This document shows, one piece after another, positions 45,538 through 55,805 of a stretch of 64,000 nt of DNA. The stretch covers positions 1 to 64,000 of the forward strand of contig PANN01000025.1 of NCBI GenBank assembly GCA_002707645.1. The letters are read 5' to 3'. Below the pieces are notes generated by a model. That model did no database searches. It was not told the origin of the DNA and was given only the letters and a program-made list of their open reading frames with translations. This DNA comes from Fidelibacterota bacterium. Its GTDB lineage: Bacteria; Fidelibacterota; Marinisomatia; SCGC-AAA003-L08; D37C17. The translations under genes were made by a program, and so were the position numbers. Position 1 is the first letter of the stretch, and each line of letters starts with the position of its first letter.

Positions 45538-46782
45538 CTACCTTTTAGAAATTACTTTTCTATTTAACCATTTGTAACAATCTGAACCTTTCAAATTTGA
45601 ACATTCCTTATTGGAAGGTGATAATTCGCTGAATTTTTCTGCGTTTAAAAACCAATCACCTTTTGTAGTGATAAAATTTTCTAATTGATTTATATATACT
45701 TTAGCATTTAAATATCCATTATCATACGACGTATTGTAATCTTCCCAAGCTAAATCATAGACTAAGCGATCACAAAAATCAACTTCATCATTTATATTAT
45801 ACTCAACTAAAGCAACTAATAATTCAGCTCGCTGAAAATAACATTTCCCTGTTGATATTTTTAATGCAATAGATTTATTTACCCAATTATATCCTTTTTT
45901 AAATTCACCTATAGTCATACATAAATCAGCAATCTCTAGTAAAGTATTTACATTTTTACTATCTAACTCTCCTAATTTTTCAAGATATTGTAAAGCTTGA
46001 CTTTCCTGGTAAGAATTAATATATGCATTAGAAATTACTTTTAATAATCTCTTATTACTATCATCATAAACCATTAATTCATTGCATACCTCAATTGCTA
46101 GCTCATTATTTCCTTTTTCAATTAATCCCTCTGCATAATCAAGACCATACTGTATATTTCTTTTATCACCATTCCATCTCTCTTTATCAATTTCAATTTC
46201 ATCTTTTCCTAATTTGCCATATGCTATTTTCTTTTCTGAAATTGCTTTTTTATTTTCCGAATCTAAGTTTAACCAAACCTCTAAAATTCTTAGCTGTTCT
46301 TCAAACATTTCATTTTTTTTATAGGTATCATTCATACGTTCTAAAGCACGAACATTTTCTGGATTAATTTCAAGTAATCTTTCAATAAAATATAACTGCT
46401 CCTGAATATTATTTAACTTTCCAGCATTCCAAGCAGCATACTCTAATAAAACTTCATCATTTGGGTTAGTTTTTAGACCTTGATTAAATGCCCATGATGC
46501 ACTATCTGGTTTTCCAAGCTCTATAAAAGATCTTCCCATATATCTATACATTTTTTCTTCTTCACCATTTATACAACCACAATAGATGGCTGTTTTGTAT
46601 TGATCAACACATCCTCTGTAATCTTTACCTTTCCAATTAGTTGATGCAAAACTTAAAAAGAGACTACAATCAGTTTCTCCATCAAAATCCATATCGCATT
46701 GAGGTTCGAACACTTCTTCATAATTATCATATGAAAAAAGTATACTGAACATCAATAAAAATATTTTTGTATACCTATACAT
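45538..46782 (-). CDS. Secreted TPR-repeat protein
   Basis: About 414 residues with a signal peptide (IFLLMFSILFSYD) and at least seven TPR-like pairs, such as YRYMGRSFIELGKPDSASW, AFNQGLKTNPNDEVLLEY and IADLCMTIGEFKKGYNW. A CDMDFDGETDCS acidic segment and CxC motifs (YCGCIN) stand before the repeats. I chose the second ATG (46782) because AAAGGA lies eight nt before it, while the first (46800) has no clear site and falls inside the preceding gene. It probably scaffolds envelope protein complexes; that is inference. Confidence 0.72.
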   Translation of the reverse strand: MYRYTKIFLLMFSILFSYDNYEEVFEPQCDMDFDGETDCSLFLSFASTNWKGKDYRGCVDQYKTAIYCGCINGEEEKMYRYMGRSFIELGKPDSASWAFNQGLKTNPNDEVLLEYAAWNAGKLNNIQEQLYFIERLLEINPENVRALERMNDTYKKNEMFEEQLRILEVWLNLDSENKKAISEKKIAYGKLGKDEIEIDKERWNGDKRNIQYGLDYAEGLIEKGNNELAIEVCNELMVYDDSNKRLLKVISNAYINSYQESQALQYLEKLGELDSKNVNTLLEIADLCMTIGEFKKGYNWVNKSIALKISTGKCYFQRAELLVALVEYNINDEVDFCDRLVYDLAWEDYNTSYDNGYLNAKVYINQLENFITTKGDWFLNAEKFSELSPSNKECSNLKGSDCYKWLNRKVISKR

Positions 46783-46783
46783 T

Positions 46784-48013
46784 TTATTTATTCCTTTCAT
46801 TTACAAACCATTTTTCTCCACTTACCAAAGATAAAATGACTTGATAATAATTTTCATCTTTATAAATATTATTGGCAAAATTTTTACTACCAAATTTAAA
46901 TGAAATATCTAAAAAGTTTTTAGTACTGAAATAATTTATTCCAAAACCAAGAGTTATACCTTGATCTGAAATTTGAAAATCATTTAAATCATATTTTTTT
47001 TCATACAATCCCATTTTAAATATAGACTTGCTAATTTTTAAATTTGGCTTCTTGTAATCAATAATATATACACCAAGATGATTAGATTTTATACTATTAA
47101 CATTACTGTTTAGAATATTTAAAAAATCATAACTATTAAATGAGTTATAATAATGATTTTCATAAATGACTCCAATTGTATTACTGAATTTATATTTCAT
47201 TCCAAAATCTCTTTCATACAGATTATTGTTTATATAATAATTTTCTGTATTTAAGCTCCCCAAGGTATCAAAATAGGGCGTAAAACTAATATCTAATGGT
47301 TTTGATTGGCTATAAGACAAAACAAATTCATATTTCTCTAAATTATATCTAAACTCTAAATTATATTTTTCAGATGAGTATTCCTGATTATTGATAAATG
47401 ATTCTGTATTATTAAAATCATATGATATGTTTTCATCGCTATCAAAGCTCACATTATATAAATTTAAAAAATACTTATATTCGCTAGAACCAAACAATTT
47501 ACTCCATTTAAATCCAAAAGAAATTTTATCAGTTATTTTTGATGAATATAAAAGAAAAAATTCTGATATTCCTCCATTAAATGAATAATCCGTATTATAT
47601 GCAAGTGGTTGACCAGTTGGTGAACTTTGGCTAGGAATAAATACATAATCTAATTCAGAAATATCTATATTAGACCTTAGCAAAGGATTCATACCTAATG
47701 AAACCGCTTTATTATTACCAACAGGGAAAGCAAAAGATAACATCTTAAAATTATTAGAGACTAGATTATCAGAATCTAAAGAGTAATTATGCACATCTAT
47801 TGACATTATTAAGTTTGAAAAAGATGATTTCCAAAATGAAGATGGAGAAGAAAAACTAATTCTATCGGAATAACCGTTAAAAAACTTTGAATCTGCTAAA
47901 CCTATAGATGAAGCATCATATGTATTAATATAATCACCAAAACCATTTAACGATGTCGTTGATGTTTGAGAAAATAAAAAAGTAAATAATATATATATGC
48001 AAGCAAACTTCAT
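46784..48013 (-). CDS. Putative outer-membrane beta-barrel protein
   Basis: A 409-residue exported protein with a signal peptide (1-15). It is followed by a barrel-like alternation of aromatic and polar residues (GVIYENHYY, FKMGLYEKKYDLNDFQ, ITLGFGINYFS), ending in a terminal strand with YQVILSLVSGEKWF. The pattern resembles FadL/PorV-type barrels but I see no diagnostic motif, so the function is unknown. It overlaps the lipoprotein gene's stop by 4 nt and precedes the TPR gene directly. Confidence 0.6.
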   Translation of the reverse strand: MKFACIYILFTFLFSQTSTTSLNGFGDYINTYDASSIGLADSKFFNGYSDRISFSSPSSFWKSSFSNLIMSIDVHNYSLDSDNLVSNNFKMLSFAFPVGNNKAVSLGMNPLLRSNIDISELDYVFIPSQSSPTGQPLAYNTDYSFNGGISEFFLLYSSKITDKISFGFKWSKLFGSSEYKYFLNLYNVSFDSDENISYDFNNTESFINNQEYSSEKYNLEFRYNLEKYEFVLSYSQSKPLDISFTPYFDTLGSLNTENYYINNNLYERDFGMKYKFSNTIGVIYENHYYNSFNSYDFLNILNSNVNSIKSNHLGVYIIDYKKPNLKISKSIFKMGLYEKKYDLNDFQISDQGITLGFGINYFSTKNFLDISFKFGSKNFANNIYKDENYYQVILSLVSGEKWFVNERNK

Positions 48014-51000
48014 TCTGAATAGAATATTTCCAACCTTGGATTAAACCTTGTATCATTTTCATTATATATTATTGATAAATTATTAAAATTATAATCTTCA
48101 TTAGAAACAGACATTTTAAGACCAGAATAATCGTAATCATTATTGATATATTTTTGAATTAAAGAACCAATGTTAATTTTTATTGAATCCATAGATGCAG
48201 TTACATTTTGATTATTAATAAAATCAAAAACTTTATATTCACTATCATTACTATTAAAATATTCAAATATAATTTCAGATTTGTCTTCAATAAAATGATT
48301 AGAACCTTCTGTTTTATCAAAATATAAAATTAAATTTGTGAATTCATTTGAAATATTAGAATTTGAATGATTATCAATAAAACTTTCGAAAGAATAATTA
48401 GAGTTATAAAAATCTAAAGAACTCTTAATTCCATACCCATAACATAAATCATAATTAGCAGAATTGTAAATATAACTTTCATCGCAATCATTATTATCGC
48501 ACATCTCTGGTAAATCATAAAAGGTAGCATCTAAAATATATTTATAACCATTTTCGACTAGCTCAGATACTTCAGGAAAAAAGTTATTATTATCATCATT
48601 AAACTCATATGGGAAGAGGTAAAGTGATTGATTATCTACTACTTCAATTTCACTTGATAAAGGAATGTGCTTTAATTGAAATTGAAATGCTTTTATTTCT
48701 AGCAAGGAATATGCATTAACTTTTATTTTATATTTACCGGTTCCAATTCTTTCAATTGAAGATATCCATAAAGCTAATTGGTCATCAGATGATAGTGAAG
48801 GTTGAGTAAATTCTATTAAATTATCTGATTCAGCGTCAAACTCAGCAGAGATAATAGGTAAACTATATAGATTTGAACCTAATGATAAATTTGCTAAATT
48901 TGAAAAATAATTAGTTTCTTGACTATTCTCTGTATGATCATAACCATAATCATACCATTTTTCACCTTCATTATATGAACTCCAAAGACTATTACTATCT
49001 AAGTCATTCCAATCTAATAATCCATTATTTTCAGTTCCTTCAGGATTTTGATTAATATCATAATTATCATTATTTGGATCAAGAATATAATTATCAACAT
49101 TTAAATTATACTCTGTGATATTACAGTCACTATTTTCACAACATGCATCATTTCCAAGTTCTAAATTATCTTGACATTGATCAAGACCATAATCATAGAA
49201 ATTCTCCCTTATATCATTATTATAATAGTCATAAGTTAAATTATTTTCTTTTCCAATAGAGTTGAAACCATTTTCTTCATATGATTGTAATTGATCTATA
49301 CCATAATCAAAAAAAGGTTCATATAAGTCATATTCAATATCAAAAATATCATTTCCATTTTTATCAACATAATCCCATTTTCCATTATTTTCCGTACCAT
49401 TAGGATTGTTTTCAATATTATAATTATCATCTTCGATATTCAAATTATAATTCTCATATAAATCTGGGATACCATCAATTCCATAATCAAAGAATAATTC
49501 ATGAGTATCATATTGAATATTAAAATCTCCACTATTATCAATATCTTCGTAATCCCATAGAGAATTATTTTCTTTACCATCTAAATTATCTTCAGCATTA
49601 TAATCATCCTGGTTTGGATCAATAAGATAGTTATCACCATTCGGATCGTTTGAATGACATGTCAAACAATTATCAACCCAATGTAATGCTCCACATATCG
49701 TTTGATTAAGACTATTTGTATAAGTATCCAATTCGATTTCAGGGAAATTATAAATAAATTCACTGTAAATATCTTGATAAGTATTTCCTATTGAAGAATC
49801 CAAAGAAGAACCATATGTATTTTCTGAATCAAAACATCCTGATTCATACAAATCATCAACTAGGTCATATCCTAAATCATCAAACTGTTCACATTCACCA
49901 ATATCACAAATCCCATCTCCATCGTAACCTTCTTCTGACTGATCCCATGAATTATTATTCTCTGTACCTAGAATATTATATAAAGTATTTTCACTATCAC
50001 AACCATTATCACCTGACTCATTTTCATCCGGGCAAGAATCGAGACCATGATCATCAAAAATCTCAAAAGTATCATACAAAAAATCAAATTCACTATTATT
50101 ATTCAAATCCTCAAAATCCCAAGATAAATTATTTTCAATATTTTCACCCGTATCATAAATCAAGTTGTTTTGGGTTCCATCTTCATCAATTATCATACAA
50201 TCACCATCTGCACCACAATCATTCCAATTATCTAAAGAGGGGTCTAAATCTTGAAATACAAAATTAACATTATTAAAATAAAAATTAACTTCATCAAAAG
50301 AATCTATAATATCTTCATTTAAATCAATTTCATATTCAAAAATCACATCATTAAATTCATTTTCAATAATAGTGTTAGATTCAATATCTAAGCAATCAGA
50401 AATACTACAATCTAAATTATTTTCATTATCTAAATTAATTAAATTAATTATAGAGGGATCTAAACCCAAAATTGTTCCATATAAGCTAGATTCACTATTA
50501 TTATTAACGAAATAATCAGACTCATTATTAAAATAATTTGATACAACTGAACTTATTGAATATCTGTTTATATAATCTTGAGATAATCCATTTATATCAT
50601 ACTTTATATATACATAAGGACTATTATAAATATTCGTATTATCTGAAGAATATAATTCAATAATTTTTGTAGATAAATTTGTATTACTAAACTCTAGGAC
50701 TATATCAATATCATTCCCCATACCGCTACAATAATCATCAATAATAATTTCTAATTGGGGCATTTGATTATCAAAACAGAAATTTCCAATTTGATTATTT
50801 GGGGGTGCATTGGGGCTATTCCAATAACAATCATTATTCAGATCAATACAATATCCTAATTCATCCTCATCATTACATAAACAATCATCATAATCAAGTG
50901 CAGAACAATCAATTTGATTTTCATTTAAGATATATTCAGATAACAAGTATCCCCTTAAATCAATGGATATATAGTCAAAAATATTACTAATATTGACAGG

Positions 51001-51528
51001 TAATTCAACATTTTGTGACAAGTTATTAAATTCTATAATATTTTCTTCATGGACAAAAGAATTTTCACCTTCAATTAAATCAATATTATTATTTAGTTTG
51101 TATGCACTAATATAATATTCAGGACTAGATTCATTATTAAAAAAATTAATAAAAGAAGAATCTAATAAATTCTCATTCAAATCTGAAAAATCTGTTATAC
51201 CTGGTAATTTTAAATCAATACTCTTAATACTAAGGAGATTATCTTCAGAGCAAATAGGATTATCTACAAATAATTCATTCTTAATTTTAAGATATAAATA
51301 TAAGTTATGGTTATAATTATTACTTCCAAGATAAAGCCGCGAACTTTCACTCGAATTAAAATTTTCTTCTTGAAAAGAAAATGAACTTTCTGGCTTTAAC
51401 TCAAAAATTTCAAAGCTATAAACCTCTCCTCCATTAGGAGTCAAAATCACAGAGGAATCTTCTTTGCAAGAAAAGAGGAATATTAATAGAAAAGATGAGA
51501 GCTTTAAAAAAAATAATTTTTTTTTCAT
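48010..51528 (-). CDS. Large surface lipoprotein with acidic GTENNGxWDYxD repeats
   Basis: A 1172-residue protein with a lipobox (LIFLFSCKED). A beta-rich N-terminal half precedes about six acidic repeats of roughly 50 residues around residues 480-920. Their core has the form GTENNGKWDYVDKNGNDIFD followed by an E-P-F-F-D-Y-G-I-D segment. Asp/Asn density suggests Ca2+ binding, and Cys pairs occur (CCENSDC). The last 200 residues are beta-rich with an FNPRLEIFYSE end. Similar repeats occur in secreted proteins of Ignavibacteria-like bacteria; the function is unknown. The start lies 1 nt from the upstream GT5-like gene. Confidence 0.72.
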   Translation of the reverse strand: MKKKLFFLKLSSFLLIFLFSCKEDSSVILTPNGGEVYSFEIFELKPESSFSFQEENFNSSESSRLYLGSNNYNHNLYLYLKIKNELFVDNPICSEDNLLSIKSIDLKLPGITDFSDLNENLLDSSFINFFNNESSPEYYISAYKLNNNIDLIEGENSFVHEENIIEFNNLSQNVELPVNISNIFDYISIDLRGYLLSEYILNENQIDCSALDYDDCLCNDEDELGYCIDLNNDCYWNSPNAPPNNQIGNFCFDNQMPQLEIIIDDYCSGMGNDIDIVLEFSNTNLSTKIIELYSSDNTNIYNSPYVYIKYDINGLSQDYINRYSISSVVSNYFNNESDYFVNNNSESSLYGTILGLDPSIINLINLDNENNLDCSISDCLDIESNTIIENEFNDVIFEYEIDLNEDIIDSFDEVNFYFNNVNFVFQDLDPSLDNWNDCGADGDCMIIDEDGTQNNLIYDTGENIENNLSWDFEDLNNNSEFDFLYDTFEIFDDHGLDSCPDENESGDNGCDSENTLYNILGTENNNSWDQSEEGYDGDGICDIGECEQFDDLGYDLVDDLYESGCFDSENTYGSSLDSSIGNTYQDIYSEFIYNFPEIELDTYTNSLNQTICGALHWVDNCLTCHSNDPNGDNYLIDPNQDDYNAEDNLDGKENNSLWDYEDIDNSGDFNIQYDTHELFFDYGIDGIPDLYENYNLNIEDDNYNIENNPNGTENNGKWDYVDKNGNDIFDIEYDLYEPFFDYGIDQLQSYEENGFNSIGKENNLTYDYYNNDIRENFYDYGLDQCQDNLELGNDACCENSDCNITEYNLNVDNYILDPNNDNYDINQNPEGTENNGLLDWNDLDSNSLWSSYNEGEKWYDYGYDHTENSQETNYFSNLANLSLGSNLYSLPIISAEFDAESDNLIEFTQPSLSSDDQLALWISSIERIGTGKYKIKVNAYSLLEIKAFQFQLKHIPLSSEIEVVDNQSLYLFPYEFNDDNNNFFPEVSELVENGYKYILDATFYDLPEMCDNNDCDESYIYNSANYDLCYGYGIKSSLDFYNSNYSFESFIDNHSNSNISNEFTNLILYFDKTEGSNHFIEDKSEIIFEYFNSNDSEYKVFDFINNQNVTASMDSIKINIGSLIQKYINNDYDYSGLKMSVSNEDYNFNNLSIIYNENDTRFNPRLEIFYSE

Positions 51529-52335
51529 TTAGATCAATGAAGACACTTCTTTACTGATAGAATTAAATACATCTAGTTTTTCTGAACTTTTAAGATTAGC
51601 CAAGGAACCTATAATTTTATGTTTATTATTTTTTAATAATGAATTTATTTTTTTATCTTTTAATTCATTGAATACAAAGGTAAAATCACTATTATTTATT
51701 GCTATTTCCATTAAATCTTGTTTCTTATTTCTCTTATTATATTCCAAATCTAACTTATCAAATAAACTGTTAGAATAATTGTAGTCAGGTGTATTATTAT
51801 GAAGAAAAAACACAGTCTTTATATTTTTGAACCATGGATCATTTTTAATTTTCTTCTGAAGTAAAAGAGGCAAAATAGAAGTTTGCCAATCATTGAAGAT
51901 AATAACATCTGGTACCCAGAATAATTTTTTTAATGTTTCTAAAGAAGATTCAACAAAAAAAGAAAATTTCTCATCATTATCTTTGTATACTCTTCCATTT
52001 CTAGACTTATATAATAAATCTGGCAAATCTTTAAAGTAGTCACTATGCTCTAAAAAATAAATTTGAGATCTTGTATTAGGTATAAATGCTGACTTTATAT
52101 TTGTTAATTTTGTATTGTTTCCAAAATTAATCTCCATATCTTTTAAACGAATAACTTCTCTTAAAATATATTTCCTTTCACTAATAAATCCATATTTAGG
52201 GTGAATTGTTCGCATATCAAAATTATCTTGATCATTTAAGAATATAGATATAGATTTTGAAAATTCTGATAGAGGGGTTGATTGAACATATGGAAATAGC
52301 TCAGAAGTTAAATGATATATTTTAAGTGGTTTCAA
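51529..52335 (-). CDS. Glycogen/starch synthase N-terminal-domain protein (GT5, truncated form)
   Basis: A 268-residue protein similar only to the N-terminal Rossmann domain of GT5 glycogen synthases: IYHLTSELFPYVQSTPLSEF, the MRTIHPKYGF loop and PDVIIFNDWQTSILPLL. The GT5 KTGGL loop is altered (QSTPLSEF) and the whole C-terminal sugar-nucleotide domain is missing. It is thus unlikely to act alone as a glucosyltransferase. Similar short proteins occur in Bacteroidota genomes, so it may be a regular form, perhaps regulatory. The C-terminus ends cleanly and does not suggest a break. Confidence 0.72.
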   Translation of the reverse strand: MKPLKIYHLTSELFPYVQSTPLSEFSKSISIFLNDQDNFDMRTIHPKYGFISERKYILREVIRLKDMEINFGNNTKLTNIKSAFIPNTRSQIYFLEHSDYFKDLPDLLYKSRNGRVYKDNDEKFSFFVESSLETLKKLFWVPDVIIFNDWQTSILPLLLQKKIKNDPWFKNIKTVFFLHNNTPDYNYSNSLFDKLDLEYNKRNKKQDLMEIAINNSDFTFVFNELKDKKINSLLKNNKHKIIGSLANLKSSEKLDVFNSISKEVSSLI

Positions 52336-52385
52336 TATACTATAATTTACAAATTGATACCTATTAAATTCAATCTATTATAATA

Positions 52386-53615
52386 TTAAATGTGATTATT
52401 AATAATATTGTTAATTAATCCTACACCAATACTACACGTTAAAAAAAATGATCCTCCATAACTTATGAAAGGTACTGGTAGTCCAGTAACAGGCAACAGG
52501 CCTGATATCATTCCCATGTTAATAATAATATGCATAAAAATCATACTGCATAAACCAATTAATAAAGTACTCGTAAAATTATTTTCAATTCTTTGAGCAA
52601 AATCTACGACCCAATAAACAAACCATATTAAAGATAACAAAATAATAGATATAGTAAAAAAACACATTTCTTCTGAAACGACTGATATAATGAAATCTGT
52701 ATCTCTAACAGGAAGAAATTTCAAATGTGTTTGAGTCCCTTCACCAAGTCCTTTGCCCCAGAAACCACCCGAACCAATTGTAATCATAGATTGTATAACT
52801 TGATAACCATTACCCATAGGATCACTAAAAGGATCTATAAAAGAAATTATTCTATTTCGTTGGTGATTTTCTAAAATATTTGTCCATGCATATGGAGTTA
52901 TAATACTTGTAAGTAAGTTAATTGTAAAATGAAAAACCTTAAAAATAATTGGCTTATTAATTATAAATAAATAGAAAAGAACAAATATCATCCAAACATA
53001 ATAAAAAATAATACTTGATGAAGCGACCATACTGATAAAAGGGAAAATCATTAACAATATTAATTTTATATCAAAATCTGACCAATATAATATTGGTAGA
53101 ATTAAAGACAAATAGATAATAGCTGTTCCTAAATCAGGCTGTTTAAATATTATCAAAGGCGGGACAGTGGATATAAAGATTAAGAAGATAAAAAATAGAC
53201 TAAACTTATTTTTAATTCTGTAATCATTGAATAATCTCGATAAGCCAATGATATAAACAATCTTTCCTAACTCAGATGGTTGAAAATATATTTCTCCCAA
53301 AATAATCCATCTTTGCGATCCTTCAATTACTGGAGATAAAAAAGTAATACATAATAAAAATAAAATTAAAATGTAAAATATATAAGCATAATCATATATA
53401 AACTGGATTCTAACATACTGTACCAGCGTAAAAATCGAAATTCCAATTAATGCCCACAATATTTGTTTATAAAAAGTTGATGAAAAAAAACTTATATAAC
53501 TGCTTGTGCTGCTAAGAGCCATAACACCTATAATGGTATATATAACAATAGGCAATAGTACAATCCATCTAATTGAAATGTGATAATTCTTAAAATCAAA
53601 TAAACCTTTAAACAT
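52386..53615 (-). CDS. rodA: Rod-shape SEDS glycosyltransferase RodA
   Basis: A 409-residue SEDS-family membrane protein with ten or so TM helices. Signature segments include FQPSELGKIVYI, QPDLGTAIIY, GNGYQVIQSMITIGSGGFWGKG (quoted in parts) and GLPVPFISYGGS. RodA polymerises peptidoglycan glycan strands with PBP2 in the elongasome. The start overlaps the mrdA stop by 8 nt. Confidence 0.95.
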   Translation of the reverse strand: MFKGLFDFKNYHISIRWIVLLPIVIYTIIGVMALSSTSSYISFFSSTFYKQILWALIGISIFTLVQYVRIQFIYDYAYIFYILILFLLCITFLSPVIEGSQRWIILGEIYFQPSELGKIVYIIGLSRLFNDYRIKNKFSLFFIFLIFISTVPPLIIFKQPDLGTAIIYLSLILPILYWSDFDIKLILLMIFPFISMVASSSIIFYYVWMIFVLFYLFIINKPIIFKVFHFTINLLTSIITPYAWTNILENHQRNRIISFIDPFSDPMGNGYQVIQSMITIGSGGFWGKGLGEGTQTHLKFLPVRDTDFIISVVSEEMCFFTISIILLSLIWFVYWVVDFAQRIENNFTSTLLIGLCSMIFMHIIINMGMISGLLPVTGLPVPFISYGGSFFLTCSIGVGLINNIINNHI

Positions 53616-55302
53616 TATTATCTACTAAATATTTGAAAATTTTTCTAGACATCTCTGTTGGTAAATCAGAACCTTTTCCACCATTTTCTATAATTACAGC
53701 AATGGAATATTTTTTATTCTTAAATTCTAAAAAACCAGCGAACCAAGCATGTGGTAATAAATCACAATCAGAGCATATTTGCGCTGTTCCTGTTTTACCA
53801 TATACTTTTACTCCTCTCATATTTAAATTAGCTTTATATGCTGTTCCTTTATCCTTATTAACTGCATCAAACATTGATTGTTTTATGATTTTCCATACTT
53901 TTCTGTCATAATCAATTATATTTTTATTATAAACATAACTTTTATTCAAATGAGGTGGGAATGAATAACCTTCATTTTGAATTATATTCATTAAGTTAGC
54001 TATCTGAATAGGGGTAACCATTATTTCTCCTTGACCAATTGATAAATTTAATAGATGTCCCGTTGACCAACCACCTTTGTTTTTGTAGCGCTCATTCATG
54101 TAAGACCTATCAGGAACTATACCTTTTACTTCTCCATTTAAATCAATTTTAGTAACATCACCAAAACCAAATTTTTTAACTTCTGATGACCAAAGCTCAA
54201 AGTCTACCATCTGTATTAGGTTATAAAAATATATATTACAGGATTGTTGCAATGCTTTATTTAAGTTTGTTTTACCATGTCCATCTTCTTTCCAACAACG
54301 GAATTTTGTATCATAAAAATCATATACACCATTACAATTTATTAATCTATTTTTACTTATTAAATTTTTATCTAATACAATAGCTGATAATACAAGTTTA
54401 AATATCGACCCAGGAGGATAATGGTTTTGAATTGATCTATTATTAAATGGTTTATTACTATTATTATTAATTTTATTCCAAACTTTTTTAGGAATTTCTC
54501 CTGCAAAAGAACTCAAATCATAATCTGGCTTACTTACCATAGATAAAATCTCACCAGATTCAGGATTCATTACGATTACTGAACCGACAAAATCATTCAT
54601 TAGATTTTCAGAAAATGCTTGAAGCTTAGAATCTATTGTTAAATGCAAATCACTCCCTTGAAGAGGAAGAATATTTCCGTCAGTCTGAAAAATACCTTGA
54701 TCGATTGAAAAACGATCTACTTTATGATATTCAATACCATCCGTTCCTTTTAATAAATCTTGATAATATTTCTCAACTCCACTAAAACCCACTAAATCTT
54801 CATTTTTTCTCAAATAACCTAAAACATGTGATAAGTTACAATCCATCATGTATGTCCTAACTTGAGATTTTGAAAAATAAAGACCTTTTAAATCTAATTT
54901 AGATTCTTCTAATATCGATTTTTTTTCCAAGTTAATATTTCGAGCTATGAGAACTGGCTTAAATTTTTTGATAGATGTATTATTTTGTTTAATTATAGAA
55001 TCAATTTTGATTTTATTAATTTTAGTAATTTTTTCAATCAGATCATAATTAAATGATTGTGAGTCAAAATCTTTTGGAATTATATTTAAATCATAAATAA
55101 ATTTATTATCAACAATTGGCTTATTACTTAAATCATAAATTATTCCTCTTGGAGCCTCTAATTCAATACGCCTAAGACTATTATTTCCTGCTTTCTCTTG
55201 GTATTTACTATAATCTATAATTTGTAATTTAAAATATCTAAAAAATACCACAAGCACCAAAAATAAATAAACTGATAATATTATATTTTTTTTAGAGTAC
55301 AT
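53608..55302 (-). CDS. mrdA: Penicillin-binding protein 2 (elongation transpeptidase)
   Basis: A 564-residue class B PBP. An N-terminal membrane anchor (ILSVYLFLVLVVFF) is followed by the dimerisation part (ELEAPRGIIYDL) and the transpeptidase domain. The active-site triad is visible: SIFK (PPGSIFKL), SCN (LQQSCN) and KTG (VYGKTGTAQ). The MSKPDYDLSS segment is normal for PBP2. It works with RodA, encoded next, and MreCD, encoded upstream. A few Cys (CSDC) near the KTG box are unusual but of unknown meaning. Confidence 0.95.
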   Translation of the reverse strand: MYSKKNIILSVYLFLVLVVFFRYFKLQIIDYSKYQEKAGNNSLRRIELEAPRGIIYDLSNKPIVDNKFIYDLNIIPKDFDSQSFNYDLIEKITKINKIKIDSIIKQNNTSIKKFKPVLIARNINLEKKSILEESKLDLKGLYFSKSQVRTYMMDCNLSHVLGYLRKNEDLVGFSGVEKYYQDLLKGTDGIEYHKVDRFSIDQGIFQTDGNILPLQGSDLHLTIDSKLQAFSENLMNDFVGSVIVMNPESGEILSMVSKPDYDLSSFAGEIPKKVWNKINNNSNKPFNNRSIQNHYPPGSIFKLVLSAIVLDKNLISKNRLINCNGVYDFYDTKFRCWKEDGHGKTNLNKALQQSCNIYFYNLIQMVDFELWSSEVKKFGFGDVTKIDLNGEVKGIVPDRSYMNERYKNKGGWSTGHLLNLSIGQGEIMVTPIQIANLMNIIQNEGYSFPPHLNKSYVYNKNIIDYDRKVWKIIKQSMFDAVNKDKGTAYKANLNMRGVKVYGKTGTAQICSDCDLLPHAWFAGFLEFKNKKYSIAVIIENGGKGSDLPTEMSRKIFKYLVDNNV

Positions 55303-55307
55303 ATAAA

Positions 55308-55805
55308 TTAAAATACTTTTTTTGTAAAAATTAATCTATCAATTAATATTATTAATATTAGATTCATTAAAGATTCTAAAAAAATATAAATTAGAGCATA
55401 GAAATTAAATTCATTAATGAAGATATAATGATATAAAGAATTATGTATAAATAACAAGAATGTTATGAAAAAATACTTAAATTGCAAGCTCCAAATATTG
55501 TTAGAATCTTTTAGATACCCAATAAAATAGACAAACAAAACTTTAAGAAAAGAAAATAAACCTATCGTAGAAGGTTGCACCAACAAGTCTTGAAAAAGAC
55601 CTATAAAAAAAGCAAAACATATTATTAAATAAATCCTGTAATTAAAAGAAAGATAAACTAAATATATAAGAATAAAATCAAATTTGATTAACAAAAAATC
55701 TTCAGACGTTACAATTGAAGGGAAATACATTTGAAAAATAAGTAATAAAATAACAATAAAAAAATTAATAATAATTTTTTTATAATTATTGAATAACAAA
55801 TACAT
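55308..55805 (-). CDS. mreD: Rod-shape determining protein MreD
   Basis: A 165-residue protein of five TM helices in the MreD position between mreC and mrdA. GLFQDLLVQPSTIGLF is the only clear family-like segment, as usual for this fast-evolving protein. It overlaps mreC by 20 nt and lies 6 nt before mrdA. The call relies on gene order and topology. Confidence 0.88.
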   Translation of the reverse strand: MYLLFNNYKKIIINFFIVILLLIFQMYFPSIVTSEDFLLIKFDFILIYLVYLSFNYRIYLIICFAFFIGLFQDLLVQPSTIGLFSFLKVLFVYFIGYLKDSNNIWSLQFKYFFITFLLFIHNSLYHYIFINEFNFYALIYIFLESLMNLILIILIDRLIFTKKVF

